Assembly: GCA_948473085.1 (NCBI GenBank)
Contig: CAOKWH010000008.1
Coordinates: 22,585-86,584 of the forward strand
Reading direction: 5' to 3'
DNA: 64,000 nt
DNA from: an uncultured Clostridia bacterium
GTDB taxonomy: Bacteria > Bacillota > Clostridia > Oscillospirales > Ruminococcaceae
Shown here: one piece after another, positions 8,683 through 17,598 of the stretch
How positions within the stretch are numbered: position 1 is the first letter of the stretch
Layout of the letters: each line of letters begins with the position of its first letter
Notes under the pieces: generated by a model
Databases searched by the model: none
Seen by the model: only the letters and a program-made list of their open reading frames with translations
What the model was told of the DNA's origin: nothing
Translations under genes and position numbers: made by a program

Positions 8683-8813
8683 ATTGTAAGATTGTTTTTT
8701 CAGTTTACTATAATAGCACTTCTTTCATAAAATGACAAGATTTACCGATAAACTTTTCAAATTCGACATTCTGTGTTATTGTTATAGGATAAAAGAAAAG
8801 CGAGGTGCCCTAT

Positions 8814-9026
8814 ATGAGCAATAAACCATCCACCACGGAAAAACAGCGTGAAAAACTGCTTAAAACCATATCCGACCTGAAAAAGGGGACTGCTGTCACC
8901 TTTATTATCTTTCTTGCTGGCTTTTTGCTGCATATCGATTTTGTTTACATGCCCGCCCTTCTGCTATGTGCAGCCTGCATATCCAGCCTGATAAACCACT
9001 ATGCACAGTTAAAAAAATTGCCATAA
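8814..9026 (+). CDS. Small membrane protein, unknown function
   Basis: The product is 70 residues, starting at the ATG at 8814 with GCGAGGTG upstream. The N-terminus is hydrophilic and charged (STTEKQREKLLKTISDLKK). Two hydrophobic stretches follow, TAVTFIIFLAGFLLHI and YMPALLLCAACISSLI, and then a short basic tail. The profile suggests a two-helix membrane protein with a cytoplasmic N-terminal helix. No family is recognised. It sits divergently from the sigma factor gene, so both may be read from the roughly 130-base AT-rich spacer. Confidence 0.6.
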   Translation: MSNKPSTTEKQREKLLKTISDLKKGTAVTFIIFLAGFLLHIDFVYMPALLLCAACISSLINHYAQLKKLP

Positions 9027-9030
9027 AGCA

Positions 9031-9062
9031 AAAAGCTCCGGCCAAACAGCCGGAGCTTTTTT
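9031..9062. terminator. Bidirectional terminator
   Basis: AAAAGCTCCGGC pairs with GCCGGAGCTTTT around a 6-base loop, with A and T runs on either side. It serves the small membrane protein and the convergent AEC transporter, whose stop codon overlaps its edge (9061-9063). Confidence 0.9.
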
Positions 9063-10011
9063 ATATCAGGGCAAAGGTTTTCAGCAGAGAAACACCAATA
9101 AACAGCGTCACTGCCGAAAGCAGCGAGCTCATCAAAGTAACCTCGCCGGTAAGCTGGTAATCGCTGCCCATCACTTTGGCCAGCGCCGCGCCGGAAACTG
9201 CCGTCGGGGAGCCAAACAGAACAAACACCAGTGCCAGCCCCGCCCCACGGAACCCTAAAACAGCAGCCAAGACAGTGGTTATACCAGGAATCAGCACCAG
9301 GCGCACAAAACAGAGAACCCCATTGAGCTTTAAGTTCCCCTTTGCCTGCTGGGGGTCAAACTGGCCGCCCACCGCAATCAGCGCCAGTGGTGTGGACATC
9401 CCTGCAAAATAGTCCACCGACTTGGTGACAAACCCCGGGAACACAATACCGCTCAGCTGTGCTGCCAAACCCAACAGAATGGCAATAATAAACGGATTGC
9501 GGATAATATTTTTTAGCAGGGCCAAAGGGTCCAGTTTTGCCCCCATCTCTTTAGGCGCAAATACTGTAAAAGTTGTCACCGCCCCGATATTAAACAATAT
9601 TACCACAAACGGCACAACCATAGCCGCAACAAATGCCCCTTCTGCCCCGAACATGTTGCTCATCAGCGGGACACCCATCAGCACAATATTGGTGCGAAAG
9701 GTGGAATGGACACAGGCACCACAGCGCACCCTGTCTTTGATAAAAAGCGGCCAGATGGCTGCGGCCAGCAATTGGGTGGCCAACACAGCCAACACACAAT
9801 ACAGCACCAGCCGGGCGTTAAACTGTTCAATCAAGCTGGCGCTGTAAACTTCCCTAAACAGGCTGAATGGGATAAGCAGCTTAAAGCACAGGTTGGAAGC
9901 CTGGTCGGCAAAGCGCCGGTCTACGATTCCCCTCTGCACCAGTACATATCCCGAAATACCCAACACAAACAGCGGCAATACACTATTTAAACTGAACAGA
10001 ATGCTTTCCAT
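9061..10011 (-). CDS. AEC family transporter (auxin efflux carrier type)
   Basis: The 316-residue integral membrane protein has about ten hydrophobic segments, split into two halves by a central hydrophilic stretch (APKEMGAKLDPLALLKNIIRNP). The NPF motif in the middle and GSPTAVSGAALAKVMG near the C-terminus are typical of AEC carriers. Bacterial members export or exchange small organic acids such as malate or amino-acid-related anions. A GAGGGG site lies about 11 bases upstream. The gene is next to a 3-hydroxyisobutyrate-type dehydrogenase on the same strand, so a hydroxy or keto acid substrate is possible, but the roughly 190-base spacer argues against a tight operon. Confidence 0.88.
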   Translation of the reverse strand: MESILFSLNSVLPLFVLGISGYVLVQRGIVDRRFADQASNLCFKLLIPFSLFREVYSASLIEQFNARLVLYCVLAVLATQLLAAAIWPLFIKDRVRCGACVHSTFRTNIVLMGVPLMSNMFGAEGAFVAAMVVPFVVILFNIGAVTTFTVFAPKEMGAKLDPLALLKNIIRNPFIIAILLGLAAQLSGIVFPGFVTKSVDYFAGMSTPLALIAVGGQFDPQQAKGNLKLNGVLCFVRLVLIPGITTVLAAVLGFRGAGLALVFVLFGSPTAVSGAALAKVMGSDYQLTGEVTLMSSLLSAVTLFIGVSLLKTFALI

Positions 10012-10197
10012 CTATAAGGACCCCTCTCGTTTCTCACTCTCATTTTTCCCGACGAAGGGCCTGCGCAGCTACTTTAAAAACACCTAACCATCTTTACCGC
10101 AACACAGCACAGTTTCTGCCAATCCGCCCATTTTCCTCTCTGCCTTTGCAATCAAACCCAACTGCAAAGGGTGTCCTGTCCCTGCCAAACAGTGTAT

Positions 10198-11070
10198 TTA
10201 ATTTCCCTGCTTATTGTAATAGTGAATCAGCGCCTGTGTGCCCAGATCCCCCTCCCCTTGGGCCTCTAATTCCCGATACATTTCCAAAACCTGGCGCAGC
10301 ACCGGCATCTCCAATCCTACAGTTCCTGCTTCCTGATCGGCAATGCTCATATCCTTGATAAAATGCTTGATAAAGAACCCAGGGGCCATATCCTCCGAGA
10401 GCATTTTTGGGGCAGTGTTATCCATCTGCCAGCTGCCGGCAGCACCCTTGCTGATGCTATCCAGCATAGTCTGCACATCCAGCCCCATCCGCCTGGCGTA
10501 GGTAATGGCCTCACACAGACCAGCTACCACGGCTGTAAGTGCAATCTGGTTTGCCATTTTGGTATGCTGGCCAAAACCTGCCCGGCCCTCGTAGAGGACA
10601 TTGGTGCCCAGCGCAGCGAACAGGTCGGCGCAGGCATCAAAAGCCGGCCGGTCGCCCCCCACCATGATGGAAAGGGTTCCCTTTTTAGCCCCGGTATCCC
10701 CGCCGGATACCGGGGCATCCAGAGCAAAAAGACCCCGGGCAGCAGCTGCCTCATAAATTTGCACAGAAAGCTGCGGGCTGGTGGTAGTCATATCAATGAG
10801 ATAAGCGCCGGGTCTTGCATTGGCTATGATTCCATCCTCACCGAAGTAAACCTGCTCCACATCTTTGGGATACCCTACAATGGTGATGACCGCGTCTTTA
10901 TCCTGCACGCAGGTTTTAATATCGTCGCACCAAACAGCCCCTTCCTGGATAACATCCAGCGCCTTGGCCTTGGTCCGGGTATAGATGGATACCTCAAACC
11001 CCTTCTGCATCAGGTTGCGCACCATCCAGCGGCCCATGACACCCACGCCTATAAATCCGATTCTTTTCAT
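10198..11070 (-). CDS. 3-hydroxyisobutyrate/tartronate-semialdehyde-type NAD(P) dehydrogenase
   Basis: The 290-residue protein starts at 11070, where AAGGAAGG precedes the ATG; an upstream in-frame ATG has no site. The N-terminal Rossmann motif GVGVMG is at residues 9-13, the substrate-binding signature DAPVSGG at 118-124 and the catalytic Lys at about 171 (GFGQHTKMANQ). These are hallmarks of the beta-hydroxyacid dehydrogenase family, which oxidises 3-hydroxy acids or reduces tartronate semialdehyde. The family's Asn after Lys appears as KMANQ, consistent with a working site. Its stop is upstream of the AEC transporter, and the Ser-rich protein gene ends 29 bases before its start. The exact substrate is undetermined. 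Confidence 0.88.
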   Translation of the reverse strand: MKRIGFIGVGVMGRWMVRNLMQKGFEVSIYTRTKAKALDVIQEGAVWCDDIKTCVQDKDAVITIVGYPKDVEQVYFGEDGIIANARPGAYLIDMTTTSPQLSVQIYEAAAARGLFALDAPVSGGDTGAKKGTLSIMVGGDRPAFDACADLFAALGTNVLYEGRAGFGQHTKMANQIALTAVVAGLCEAITYARRMGLDVQTMLDSISKGAAGSWQMDNTAPKMLSEDMAPGFFIKHFIKDMSIADQEAGTVGLEMPVLRQVLEMYRELEAQGEGDLGTQALIHYYNKQGN

Positions 11071-11099
11071 TTTGCGCCTTCCTTTCTGCCCATGAAACA

Positions 11100-12413
11100 C
11101 TACTTTGGATTCTTCCAGTTCTTCTGATAGACAATATATGCAGCCGTACAGCCAACCACACAGTAACCACCCAGCATATAGTAAATGAGTGGAGCCTCCT
11201 CTGCCTTTCCGGAGCTGGTGTATAATCTCTTTTCTTCATTATAATCGAAATCCTCTTTTATATCCAGCTTATCTGAAGAGGAATCGTATTCTTTTTCGTC
11301 CCGATTCGAGATTTTTTCGGTTTTGGAGGAGCTGGGCTTGATCTGTTGGGCAGACGAACTGGTGGATGACCGGGAAGACTGGCGGGAAGACGCCGATGTG
11401 GAGGAGGAACTGCGGGAGGAGTGTTCCCTCTCCGGGGCACTGTTTCGGTCATAAGGGCTGCCATCCTCAGCCGGCAGCTGTACCCCGCCAGAACCCCCTC
11501 CCGAACTGCCAAAATCCGGGACAGAACTGCCCCCGCCAGTGGAGCCGGAACTGCTTGAGCTGCTGCCATCCGGTTGGGAGGAGCTGCTGCCGGACGAACT
11601 GCTCTCATCCGGCTTGGAGGAGCTGCTGCCGGACGAACTGCTCTCATCCGGCTTGGAGGAACTGCTGTTAGACGAGCTGGGTTCTTCCTGCTGCTCAAAC
11701 GACAGGGAAACACCAACAATTTCCACATTGGCAACCATCACCGGATAGCGGGACAGGCCAACTGGCCCATTGGCTTTTTGCGAGCAAAGTGTAATTTGGA
11801 TCTGTTCTGCATTTTTAGGTACCGTATAGATGCGTTCCTCATAATAAGCCACAATTTTCCCGCCATTGACAATTGGTTTTGGTTTACCGGACTGATAATT
11901 GGCCAGCAGGGTATACTGCCCCTTTTCAGCAGCCTGCACATAGAGCGGATAGGGCAGTATATCCGTTGGAGTGTCTGGAATATCTGCAAAAAATCCATCC
12001 TCCATCCGCTTCATCCACTTGTTTCCAACTCTGCAATACAAATTCTGCGCCCTATCCAGATAGACTGGGAAACAATCGCCCTGATAACCAGGATTTGGAT
12101 ATCCCAACAGGTAATACCCCTCCTGCACAGTGGCATATCCGGAATGGGCGGAGTAAAAGCCTACCTTAATAGTTTCCGCCCCAGTTACATGATACAGTAT
12201 TGTGCCAGTCTGTCCGCCCTCAGCAAGTCCAACCGCTGTATCATCCCCCTCCACCTGATACAGCAGAATTTTGCTGACACTGGGTATATCCACCAGGCCA
12301 AAGATGGTTGCCTTGCTTTCCCCTCCGGCAAAGTCGTCCCGATAGGCAGTTGCTGCAAAACTAATCGAAATGCACATTACTGCCACAATACATAAAACGG
12401 CATATCTTTTCAT
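11100..12413 (-). CDS. Exported Ser-rich surface protein with C-terminal membrane anchor
   Basis: I start at 12413 (MKRYAVLC) because GGGGGAT lies 6-7 bases upstream. The product is about 437 residues. A signal peptide (about 1-23, cut after a run ending SFAATA) is followed by a roughly 200-residue domain rich in Tyr and Gly that I cannot place. Next is a long low-complexity section of Ser, Gly and Pro-Asp-Glu with 13-residue repeats, then an Arg/Ser stretch. A single TM helix (IYYMLGGYCVVGCTAAYIVY) and a short Lys-rich tail close the protein. This is a wall-spanning, membrane-anchored design, but there is no LPxTG motif. Function unknown; it could be a surface adhesin or polymer-binding protein. 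Confidence 0.75.
   Translation of the reverse strand: MKRYAVLCIVAVMCISISFAATAYRDDFAGGESKATIFGLVDIPSVSKILLYQVEGDDTAVGLAEGGQTGTILYHVTGAETIKVGFYSAHSGYATVQEGYYLLGYPNPGYQGDCFPVYLDRAQNLYCRVGNKWMKRMEDGFFADIPDTPTDILPYPLYVQAAEKGQYTLLANYQSGKPKPIVNGGKIVAYYEERIYTVPKNAEQIQITLCSQKANGPVGLSRYPVMVANVEIVGVSLSFEQQEEPSSSNSSSSKPDESSSSGSSSSKPDESSSSGSSSSQPDGSSSSSSGSTGGGSSVPDFGSSGGGSGGVQLPAEDGSPYDRNSAPEREHSSRSSSSTSASSRQSSRSSTSSSAQQIKPSSSKTEKISNRDEKEYDSSSDKLDIKEDFDYNEEKRLYTSSGKAEEAPLIYYMLGGYCVVGCTAAYIVYQKNWKNPK
11571..11680 (-). repeat. In-frame tandem repeat, 39-bp period
   Basis: A 39-base unit (13 residues, of the type SSSSKPDESSSSG) is repeated nearly perfectly within the Ser-rich part of the surface protein, with two almost identical copies and diverged flanking ones. 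It is likely prone to copy-number change. Confidence 0.8.
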
Positions 12414-12932
12414 TTTTCTATCCCCCATTCTGTTTTTATTGCACCTGCTTGGGGCATTTTTTATATATCCCAGTTTTTATAGTATCCTGTTCGAGAAAAT
12501 ATTACAAGTTCTTGAGGGAATATTCGGAAAAATAAAATAAAGTTTTTACCATTATTTATTAAAATTAACCAAAGAATAATTGATTAAAAATATCAAATAT
12601 GTAAATGTCAGTGCAAAATGAACTTTCACTGCTATTAAGCGGTTTTTTAACTAAGACGCATAGCTGTTCGATCTAATCCATCTAAAAACTGTAAAATTGA
12701 TAAAAATATACCTATTATCCACAAAATCCCGGATTTTGATTCTATAATTTGAACAAATCCCCTCGCCATTTTTGCACTAATCAAATAAAAAAATATATAT
12801 CTGTTGAAATTTATTGGTGATTATACTATGATGGATAAGAGGAAACCGGCTATCCGGTCAGCAGCAGAATGATATATTCACTACTGGGGGCAGCCAACAC
12901 CAAAACAGAGTTTGTAAGGAGGAGAATGCACA
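12414..12932. other. AT-rich intergenic region with one clear promoter
   Basis: About 520 bases between divergent genes, clearly richer in A+T than the flanks. I find no ORF of note, no RNA gene and no riboswitch fold that I recognise. The only strong signal is the promoter at 12804-12832. A short hairpin, ACCGG-CTAT-CCGGT, lies around 12845-12858 in the leader. Confidence 0.5.
12804..12832 (+). promoter_or_regulatory. Sigma-A promoter of the first amidohydrolase gene
   Basis: TTGAAA (12804-12809), a 17-base spacer and TATGAT (12827-12832), about 100 bases before the start codon. Near-consensus. Confidence 0.7.
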
Positions 12933-14369
12933 ATGGAAATGGAAAAGATGGTCCAGGAGATTAAGGCAATCGTAGATGCCAAAAGAGAAAAGTTTGCCAA
13001 GGTAAGCGATGATGTCTGGGAAGTCCCGGAGCTGTATTTTCACGAAGCCAAATCCGCCGATATTCTAATCAAGGCACTGAAGGAAGAAGGATTTGATGTG
13101 CAGGAGGGTGTGGATGGCATGCCAACTGCCTTTATAGGCACCTGGGGCAGCGGTAAGCCCATTATTGGCATTTTGGGCGAATTTGACGCCCTCCCCTCCC
13201 TGAGCCAGGAAGCCAGCATCTGCCGGCACAACGAACTGGTTCCCGGCGGGCCTGGACATGGCTGCGGGCACAATGCACTGGGCGCCGGCGCAATGGCCGC
13301 TGCCGTAGCTGCCAAGGACTATATGGAAAAGCACGGCATCTCCGGTACTATCCGCTACTATGGCTGCCCTGCTGAGGAAGCTGGCTGGGGCAAAATGTTC
13401 CTGGCCCGGGATGGATACTACGACGATTTGGACGCTTGCTATACCTGGCACCCCGGCGTTGGCAACATGGTACAGGGCACCAGCAGCCTGGCCAATATGT
13501 GCGCCTTCTTCACCTTTAAGGGCCGCACCAGCCATGCAGCCGCTTCCCCCCACCTGGGCCGCAGCGCGCTGGACGCCTGTGAACTGATGAATGTGGGCGT
13601 CAACTACCTGCGGGAGCATGTAATCCCCGAGGCCCGGATGCACTATGCCTACCAGGATGTGGGCGGCTCTGCCCCCAATGTAGTACAGGATCACGCCCAG
13701 CTGAAATACTTTATCCGCGCCCCCAAAATCACCCAGGTTAAGGAAATTGGCGAGCGGGTAAAGGACATTGCCCGAGGCGCCGCCCTGATGACCGGCACCG
13801 AGCTGGAAATCTATTTCAGCGCCGGCATGTGCGATTATGTTCCCAACGATGTGCTCAGTGGCATTCTCTCGGATGCGCTGATTGCCGTGGGCGGCCCCAG
13901 CTTTGACGACGCCGACCGCGCCCTGGCAAAAGAATTTTTTGACAGCTACAACTCCAACGAAATTGAAGCAGCCCTCCAGCGGCTCTCCCACAACTATGAC
14001 AACTGGGAGGAGTATCGCACCATTCCGCTGGTGGAAGAAGTTGCCCCCTATAAGAAAACATCGGCCTACGGCTTCGGTTCCACCGATGTGGGCGACGCCA
14101 GCTATGCGGCTCCCACTGCACAGATGAATGTGGCCACCTATGCCAACGGCACCCCCGGCCATTCCTGGCAGGTGACCGCCCAGGTGAAATCCTCCATTAC
14201 ACACAAGGCTCTGGTAACGGTTGCTGAGGCCATTGCCCTGGCAACCATCCTTACCATTCAAAGCCCGGAAAAAATTGCTGCTGCCCGTGAGGAGTATGTG
14301 AAATCCACCGGCGGCAAGTATATCTGCCCTGTTGGCATGGATGCCAAGCCCGAACTGGAACATGTATAA
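12933..14369 (+). CDS. M20 family amidohydrolase, AbgB-type (paralogue 1)
   Basis: The 478-residue product belongs to the M20D/AbgB group, zinc peptidases that split amide bonds such as in p-aminobenzoyl-glutamate or N-acyl amino acids. AAGGAGGAG precedes the ATG. Visible are LGEFDALPSLSQEA (about 78), GHGCGHNALGAG (about 108, metal ligands), the catalytic Glu pair in GCPAEE (about 149), TWHPG (about 177), and FKGRTSHAAASPHLGR (about 195), which begins the dimerisation domain. Ligand and catalytic residues are intact, so activity is expected. There is no signal peptide. It is the first of three related genes in 9 kb; the GCPAEEAGWGK stretch differs from GCPGEEFG in the other two, hinting at a different substrate. 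It is single-gene, with its own promoter and terminator. Confidence 0.92.
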   Translation: MEMEKMVQEIKAIVDAKREKFAKVSDDVWEVPELYFHEAKSADILIKALKEEGFDVQEGVDGMPTAFIGTWGSGKPIIGILGEFDALPSLSQEASICRHNELVPGGPGHGCGHNALGAGAMAAAVAAKDYMEKHGISGTIRYYGCPAEEAGWGKMFLARDGYYDDLDACYTWHPGVGNMVQGTSSLANMCAFFTFKGRTSHAAASPHLGRSALDACELMNVGVNYLREHVIPEARMHYAYQDVGGSAPNVVQDHAQLKYFIRAPKITQVKEIGERVKDIARGAALMTGTELEIYFSAGMCDYVPNDVLSGILSDALIAVGGPSFDDADRALAKEFFDSYNSNEIEAALQRLSHNYDNWEEYRTIPLVEEVAPYKKTSAYGFGSTDVGDASYAAPTAQMNVATYANGTPGHSWQVTAQVKSSITHKALVTVAEAIALATILTIQSPEKIAAAREEYVKSTGGKYICPVGMDAKPELEHV

Positions 14370-14371
14370 AA

Positions 14372-14401
14372 AAATCCCCCGGCCTCTCAGCCGGGGGATT
14401 T
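14372..14401. terminator. Bidirectional terminator
   Basis: AAATCCCCCGGC and GCCGGGGGATTT form a 12-bp stem with a 6-base loop, flanked by A and T runs. It serves the amidohydrolase and the convergent SUKH-like gene. Confidence 0.92.
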
Positions 14402-14432
14402 TTATTTGCCTCACTGCCCCTTGAAACGATTG

Positions 14433-15218
14433 CTAAAATATCTGATTCAGTTTAGAATCCACTTTCTTCTTTAGCGCCTTGTCATCGCATGAAAAAACCA
14501 GCAGCAGGCTGTGGTAGTTATCCACTCTCAGAGCATAATGCTCGTTATAGCTGAAATAGTGGAGGTCATCGCCAAACCATACCTCCCCTTCTGGAAGCTC
14601 AAGATATTTTACAAGCCATCTGACAAACGCCATCTTTTCCTCTGGCGTTCCGCCAAGAACTGAACAGGGAAAAGAATGCTTTTTCAGCAGCTTATCACAG
14701 GAAAGGATGGATGTGCCAACCGAGGATTTATACTCGAATTTTTCCTGATACATTAAAAACGCTTTCTGAAACAGGTACTTTTCTAAGCTCCCTGCAAAAT
14801 AGCGATTCTCCAGATCTGTAACCATAGGATTATCCGCCCAATCGGCCACCTTTAGGTAACAATGCGCCTCGGCCCAGTCATAAGAAAACAGGAGAAAGCC
14901 CCGCTGCAACTGTTCTTTTGTATCTTCTGTGAATTCTTCATCATCAAACTGTTCCAGAATACGGCTGATATTGGGTTCCATGCCTCCATCCCATTCTCTC
15001 TCCAGCAAGCCGCCATCCTTTTCTCCCATTAGCATTAGATAGTCCAAGTAAACCTTTGGTATGCTGTAGCCATACTGGTTGCAGATACTCTCCAACTGCT
15101 CTATCTGCTCATCCGTTGCAGGCAGGCAGTTTTCGAGCCATGCCCCATCAAAACTGGCTATAGTCTTACATAGACGCTCCATAACAGTTTCTGGCGTCCC
15201 TTGATAAAACTCTATCAT
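14433..15218 (-). CDS. SMI1/KNR4 (SUKH)-like protein
   Basis: I start at 15218 (MIEFYQG) because GGGGG is 9 bases upstream; two earlier in-frame ATGs are too close to that site or lack one. The 261-residue protein has a SUKH-type front: TDEQIEQLESICNQYGYSIP, then KVYLDYLMLMGEKDGG and a Trp/Gly-containing strand. The remainder is acidic and aromatic, with no membrane segment. SUKH proteins include immunity proteins of contact-dependent toxins as well as general intracellular scaffolds. No toxin gene is adjacent, so an immunity role cannot be claimed. It stands alone beside an RNA methyltransferase gene. Confidence 0.65.
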   Translation of the reverse strand: MIEFYQGTPETVMERLCKTIASFDGAWLENCLPATDEQIEQLESICNQYGYSIPKVYLDYLMLMGEKDGGLLEREWDGGMEPNISRILEQFDDEEFTEDTKEQLQRGFLLFSYDWAEAHCYLKVADWADNPMVTDLENRYFAGSLEKYLFQKAFLMYQEKFEYKSSVGTSILSCDKLLKKHSFPCSVLGGTPEEKMAFVRWLVKYLELPEGEVWFGDDLHYFSYNEHYALRVDNYHSLLLVFSCDDKALKKKVDSKLNQIF

Positions 15219-15262
15219 TTGCAGCATCCCCCTTTTTGAGTACACCGAACTGCATCAAGGGC

Positions 15263-16381
15263 CTATTTAAAGTACATGAACAACTGGCATTTAATCATGC
15301 CGTTATAGAGCTTCCGGCGCTTATCTGCCGGGCGGCCGAACAGTTTTTCAAATTCTTCATGAGGGCTGATAATGTAATAGGAAGCACCTTCCCGGGGCTG
15401 GAATACCCGGCCCATTGTGCGATAAAGCGCCTCCGCCTCCTTAATTTCCAACAGGCGTTCGCCATAGGGTGGGTTGCAGATAACCGAACACTTGCCCTCT
15501 GGCAGTTTAAAGTCGGCAATGTCCGCCTCTTTCACCCGGATACGGGCGGATACCCCGGCTTTCTCGGCATTTTCTGCCGACAGCACCACTGCTTCGGGGT
15601 CAATATCGCTGCCATATCCCCGGAACCGGGATTCCCGGTAGACACCCTCCAGGGCTTCCTTCCGGGCCAGGCTCCAACGGCTTTCCTCCACAATACCCCA
15701 CTGCTCGGCGGCAAACCGCCGGCGCATGCCTGGGGCAATTTTCATGGCATGCAGGGCAGATTCAATCAGGAAGGTGCCGGAGCCGCAAAAGGGATCTACC
15801 ACTGTATCATCCCGGCGGATGTGAGCCAGGTCAATGATGCCGGCAGCCAGTGTTTCTTTGATGGGAGCTAATGTGGAATTTTTCCGGTAGCCCCGCTTAT
15901 GCAGCCCAGCGCCGGAGGTATCCAACAGAATAGAAACCTGATCCTTGTGGATGGAAAACTGGATTTGGTGCACGGGGCCGCTCTCCTCAAACCAGGTTTT
16001 CCCATAAACCGTGCCAAGCCGCCGCACCGCCGCCTTTTTGATAATGGCCTGGCAATCGGGAACACTGTGCAGCTGGGAACCAAGCGACCATCCCTTTACC
16101 GGAAAGGCATCCAGGCTGCCAATAAAATCCTCAAACGGCAGTGCAGCTGTCTGGTCAAACAGTTCTGTAAAGGTAACTGCCCGAAAACTGCCCAATAGAA
16201 TCAATACCCGTTCTGCCGTGCGCAGATGGATATTGGCTCGGATAACCATGGAAAAATCCCCTTGAAAGGTAACTTTACCATCTGTTGTCTGTATATTTTC
16301 GCCGCCCAAGCGCTTAATTTCGCCGGAAAGCACACTCTCCAGGCCAAACAGGCAGGGGCAGCAGATGGTTAGGTTTGACAT
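15263..16381 (-). CDS. THUMP-domain class I RNA methyltransferase (RlmL/YpsC type)
   Basis: The start at 16381 (MSNLTICC) is preceded by AAGGCGG; a longer frame to 16468 lacks a site. The 372-residue protein has an N-terminal THUMP RNA-binding region (about 1-155) and then a Rossmann methyltransferase domain. Motif I reads DPFCGSGTFLIESAL, and the catalytic motif IV reads NPPYGER, the form used by N2-guanine or N6-adenine methylases. Family members such as YpsC and RlmL methylate 23S rRNA G2445 or nearby guanines with S-adenosylmethionine. The arrangement and size (about 370-380 residues) match the Firmicute stand-alone form without the fused RlmK half. Confidence 0.9.
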   Translation of the reverse strand: MSNLTICCPCLFGLESVLSGEIKRLGGENIQTTDGKVTFQGDFSMVIRANIHLRTAERVLILLGSFRAVTFTELFDQTAALPFEDFIGSLDAFPVKGWSLGSQLHSVPDCQAIIKKAAVRRLGTVYGKTWFEESGPVHQIQFSIHKDQVSILLDTSGAGLHKRGYRKNSTLAPIKETLAAGIIDLAHIRRDDTVVDPFCGSGTFLIESALHAMKIAPGMRRRFAAEQWGIVEESRWSLARKEALEGVYRESRFRGYGSDIDPEAVVLSAENAEKAGVSARIRVKEADIADFKLPEGKCSVICNPPYGERLLEIKEAEALYRTMGRVFQPREGASYYIISPHEEFEKLFGRPADKRRKLYNGMIKCQLFMYFK

Positions 16382-16474
16382 ATAGTACAACCGCCTTTTC
16401 ACAATTTTAAGTCGAATATCAGCCAAAAGGCACCCATGCCGATTAGCAACCGGATTACTAAACAGCACTTCAGG

Positions 16475-16947
16475 CTATGTTATTATTGTACCATAAAGCC
16501 CCTGCTTCCGCCAGCAATACCGAAATTTCTCCATCAAAGAAACAAGCATGACTGTAAACAAAGTCAGCCCTGTCAAAAGCAGGTCCACTGTAGTGGTTAA
16601 GGCAGCCCCTCTTTGCTTTAAACCACCCAGCGGCAAAATGGCAGTAAAATAATTACATAACCCACTAAATACTGCAAGTACAAGCAATTACATATACAGG
16701 CAACTGCTTTGGCACAGACCACCTTGCTTCGGCTCACTGTTTTTGTAAATAGATATTCTGCCATTCCCCGCGACTGTTCTTTCGCTACGCAGGAAACACC
16801 AAGATAGACCGCATAGCTGTTGGTCAGAATCGTGACCCAGTAATAGACCTGCTAACAAAAGTCAAGCCCTAAATTGAAGGAGAGCAAGATTTTTTGTAGG
16901 CCGTAAAAAGGGTATAAAAAACCAAGTCACCGCCCTCAAAAAATTTT
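16475..16947 (-). pseudogene. Decayed ABC-2 type transporter permease
   Basis: Reading leftward, one frame gives YGLQKILLSFNLGLDF, a TAG stop at 16854-16852, then VYYWVTILTNSYAVYLG and AKEQSRGMAEYLFTKTVSRS. It then shifts frame near 16687 and continues as VLAVFSGLCNYFTAILPLGG and a further membrane stretch before a stop at 16475. Together these pieces make a coherent ABC-2 permease fragment broken by at least one stop and one frameshift and lacking both ends. It is a non-functional remnant, probably delivered with the mobile fragments beside it. Confidence 0.75.
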
Positions 16948-16985
16948 TGACGCTGGCCTACGGCAAACAAATCTGAGGCTGAATG

Positions 16986-17076
16986 TTAGACTTCGAGGCT
17001 ATCCAGATGTTTTTTCACAGTGGCATAGTAGATGCGCAGGAACTTGTTGGCAGAGGCCATCATAGACTGCGTCATA
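16986..17076 (-). pseudogene. Transposase C-terminal remnant (IS110-like)
   Basis: The minus strand encodes MTQSMMASANKFLRIYYA followed by a Lys/Leu-rich end and a stop at 16988-16986. The ASANKFLRIYY pattern recalls the C-terminus of IS110/IS116-type transposases. Only about 30 codons survive and no terminal repeat was seen, so the family call is tentative. Confidence 0.45.
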
Positions 17077-17136
17077 TGGGAACTTGTGCAAAAGCTACGG
17101 GGGACGCTGCGCCGCATAGACACGCTGGCCCGATAA

Positions 17137-17307
17137 TATTACAACAGTGCTTGCAGCAATCGCTATATCTTCACCAAGGCTCTGCGGACGCTGATTTTAG
17201 AAATGATTCACTCTGCCAACGCCTATGCTATTTCCAATGAAACAGAGTTTATCCAAAAGGTTCGGGCGGTATCCGAAGTCCGGCAGGCGCAGGTGGCAGC
17301 AGGCTGA
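17137..17307 (+). pseudogene. Large serine recombinase internal fragment
   Basis: The plus strand reads CSNRYIFTKALRTLILEMI and then FIQKVRAVSEVRQAQVAA before a TGA at 17305. This is the region after the zinc-ribbon of conjugative-transposon large serine recombinases. An in-frame TAA at 17134 precedes it, and neither the catalytic N-terminus nor the C-terminal end is present. Confidence 0.65.
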
Positions 17308-17519
17308 GGAACAGGGAACAAAAGACCACATAAACACGGGATAGGGCAGGTTTTCTACATGCAAATCAGCACTAAGAAATATTTGAAACAGCGGCGAAAT
17401 GGCAACGGCAAAAATCCAAGACGGTCAAGAATTTAAGAGTGAGGATTTTTCGCGCCCTTTGCGAAAAAACTACTCGCCCCTGGACGACCTTGATAGTCGG
17501 AACGGGCATGAAATGCGGA

Positions 17520-17548
17520 TTGCTTTTCGTAATTGGGTATGATATAAT
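17520..17548 (+). promoter_or_regulatory. Candidate promoter of the DUF4177 gene
   Basis: TTGCTT (17520-17525), a 17-base spacer and a consensus TATAAT (17543-17548), about 50 bases before the GTG start at 17599. A hairpin, TTTTTCGC/GCGAAAAA (17446-17468), lies upstream and may insulate it. Confidence 0.6.
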
Positions 17549-17598
17549 TTCTCCCAGTACAAACTGGCAAATCGGCATTTGCATGGAGGTATCTTCAA

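Noticed and set aside
12414..12932. Riboswitch or sRNA in the AT-rich spacer
   Set aside because: No fold or conserved core of a known class could be matched by eye.
13065..14414. Long open frame opposite the first amidohydrolase (449 codons)
   Set aside because: It mirrors a GC-rich gene with clear M20 motifs; the antisense product is low in sense, has no ribosome site and no family match.
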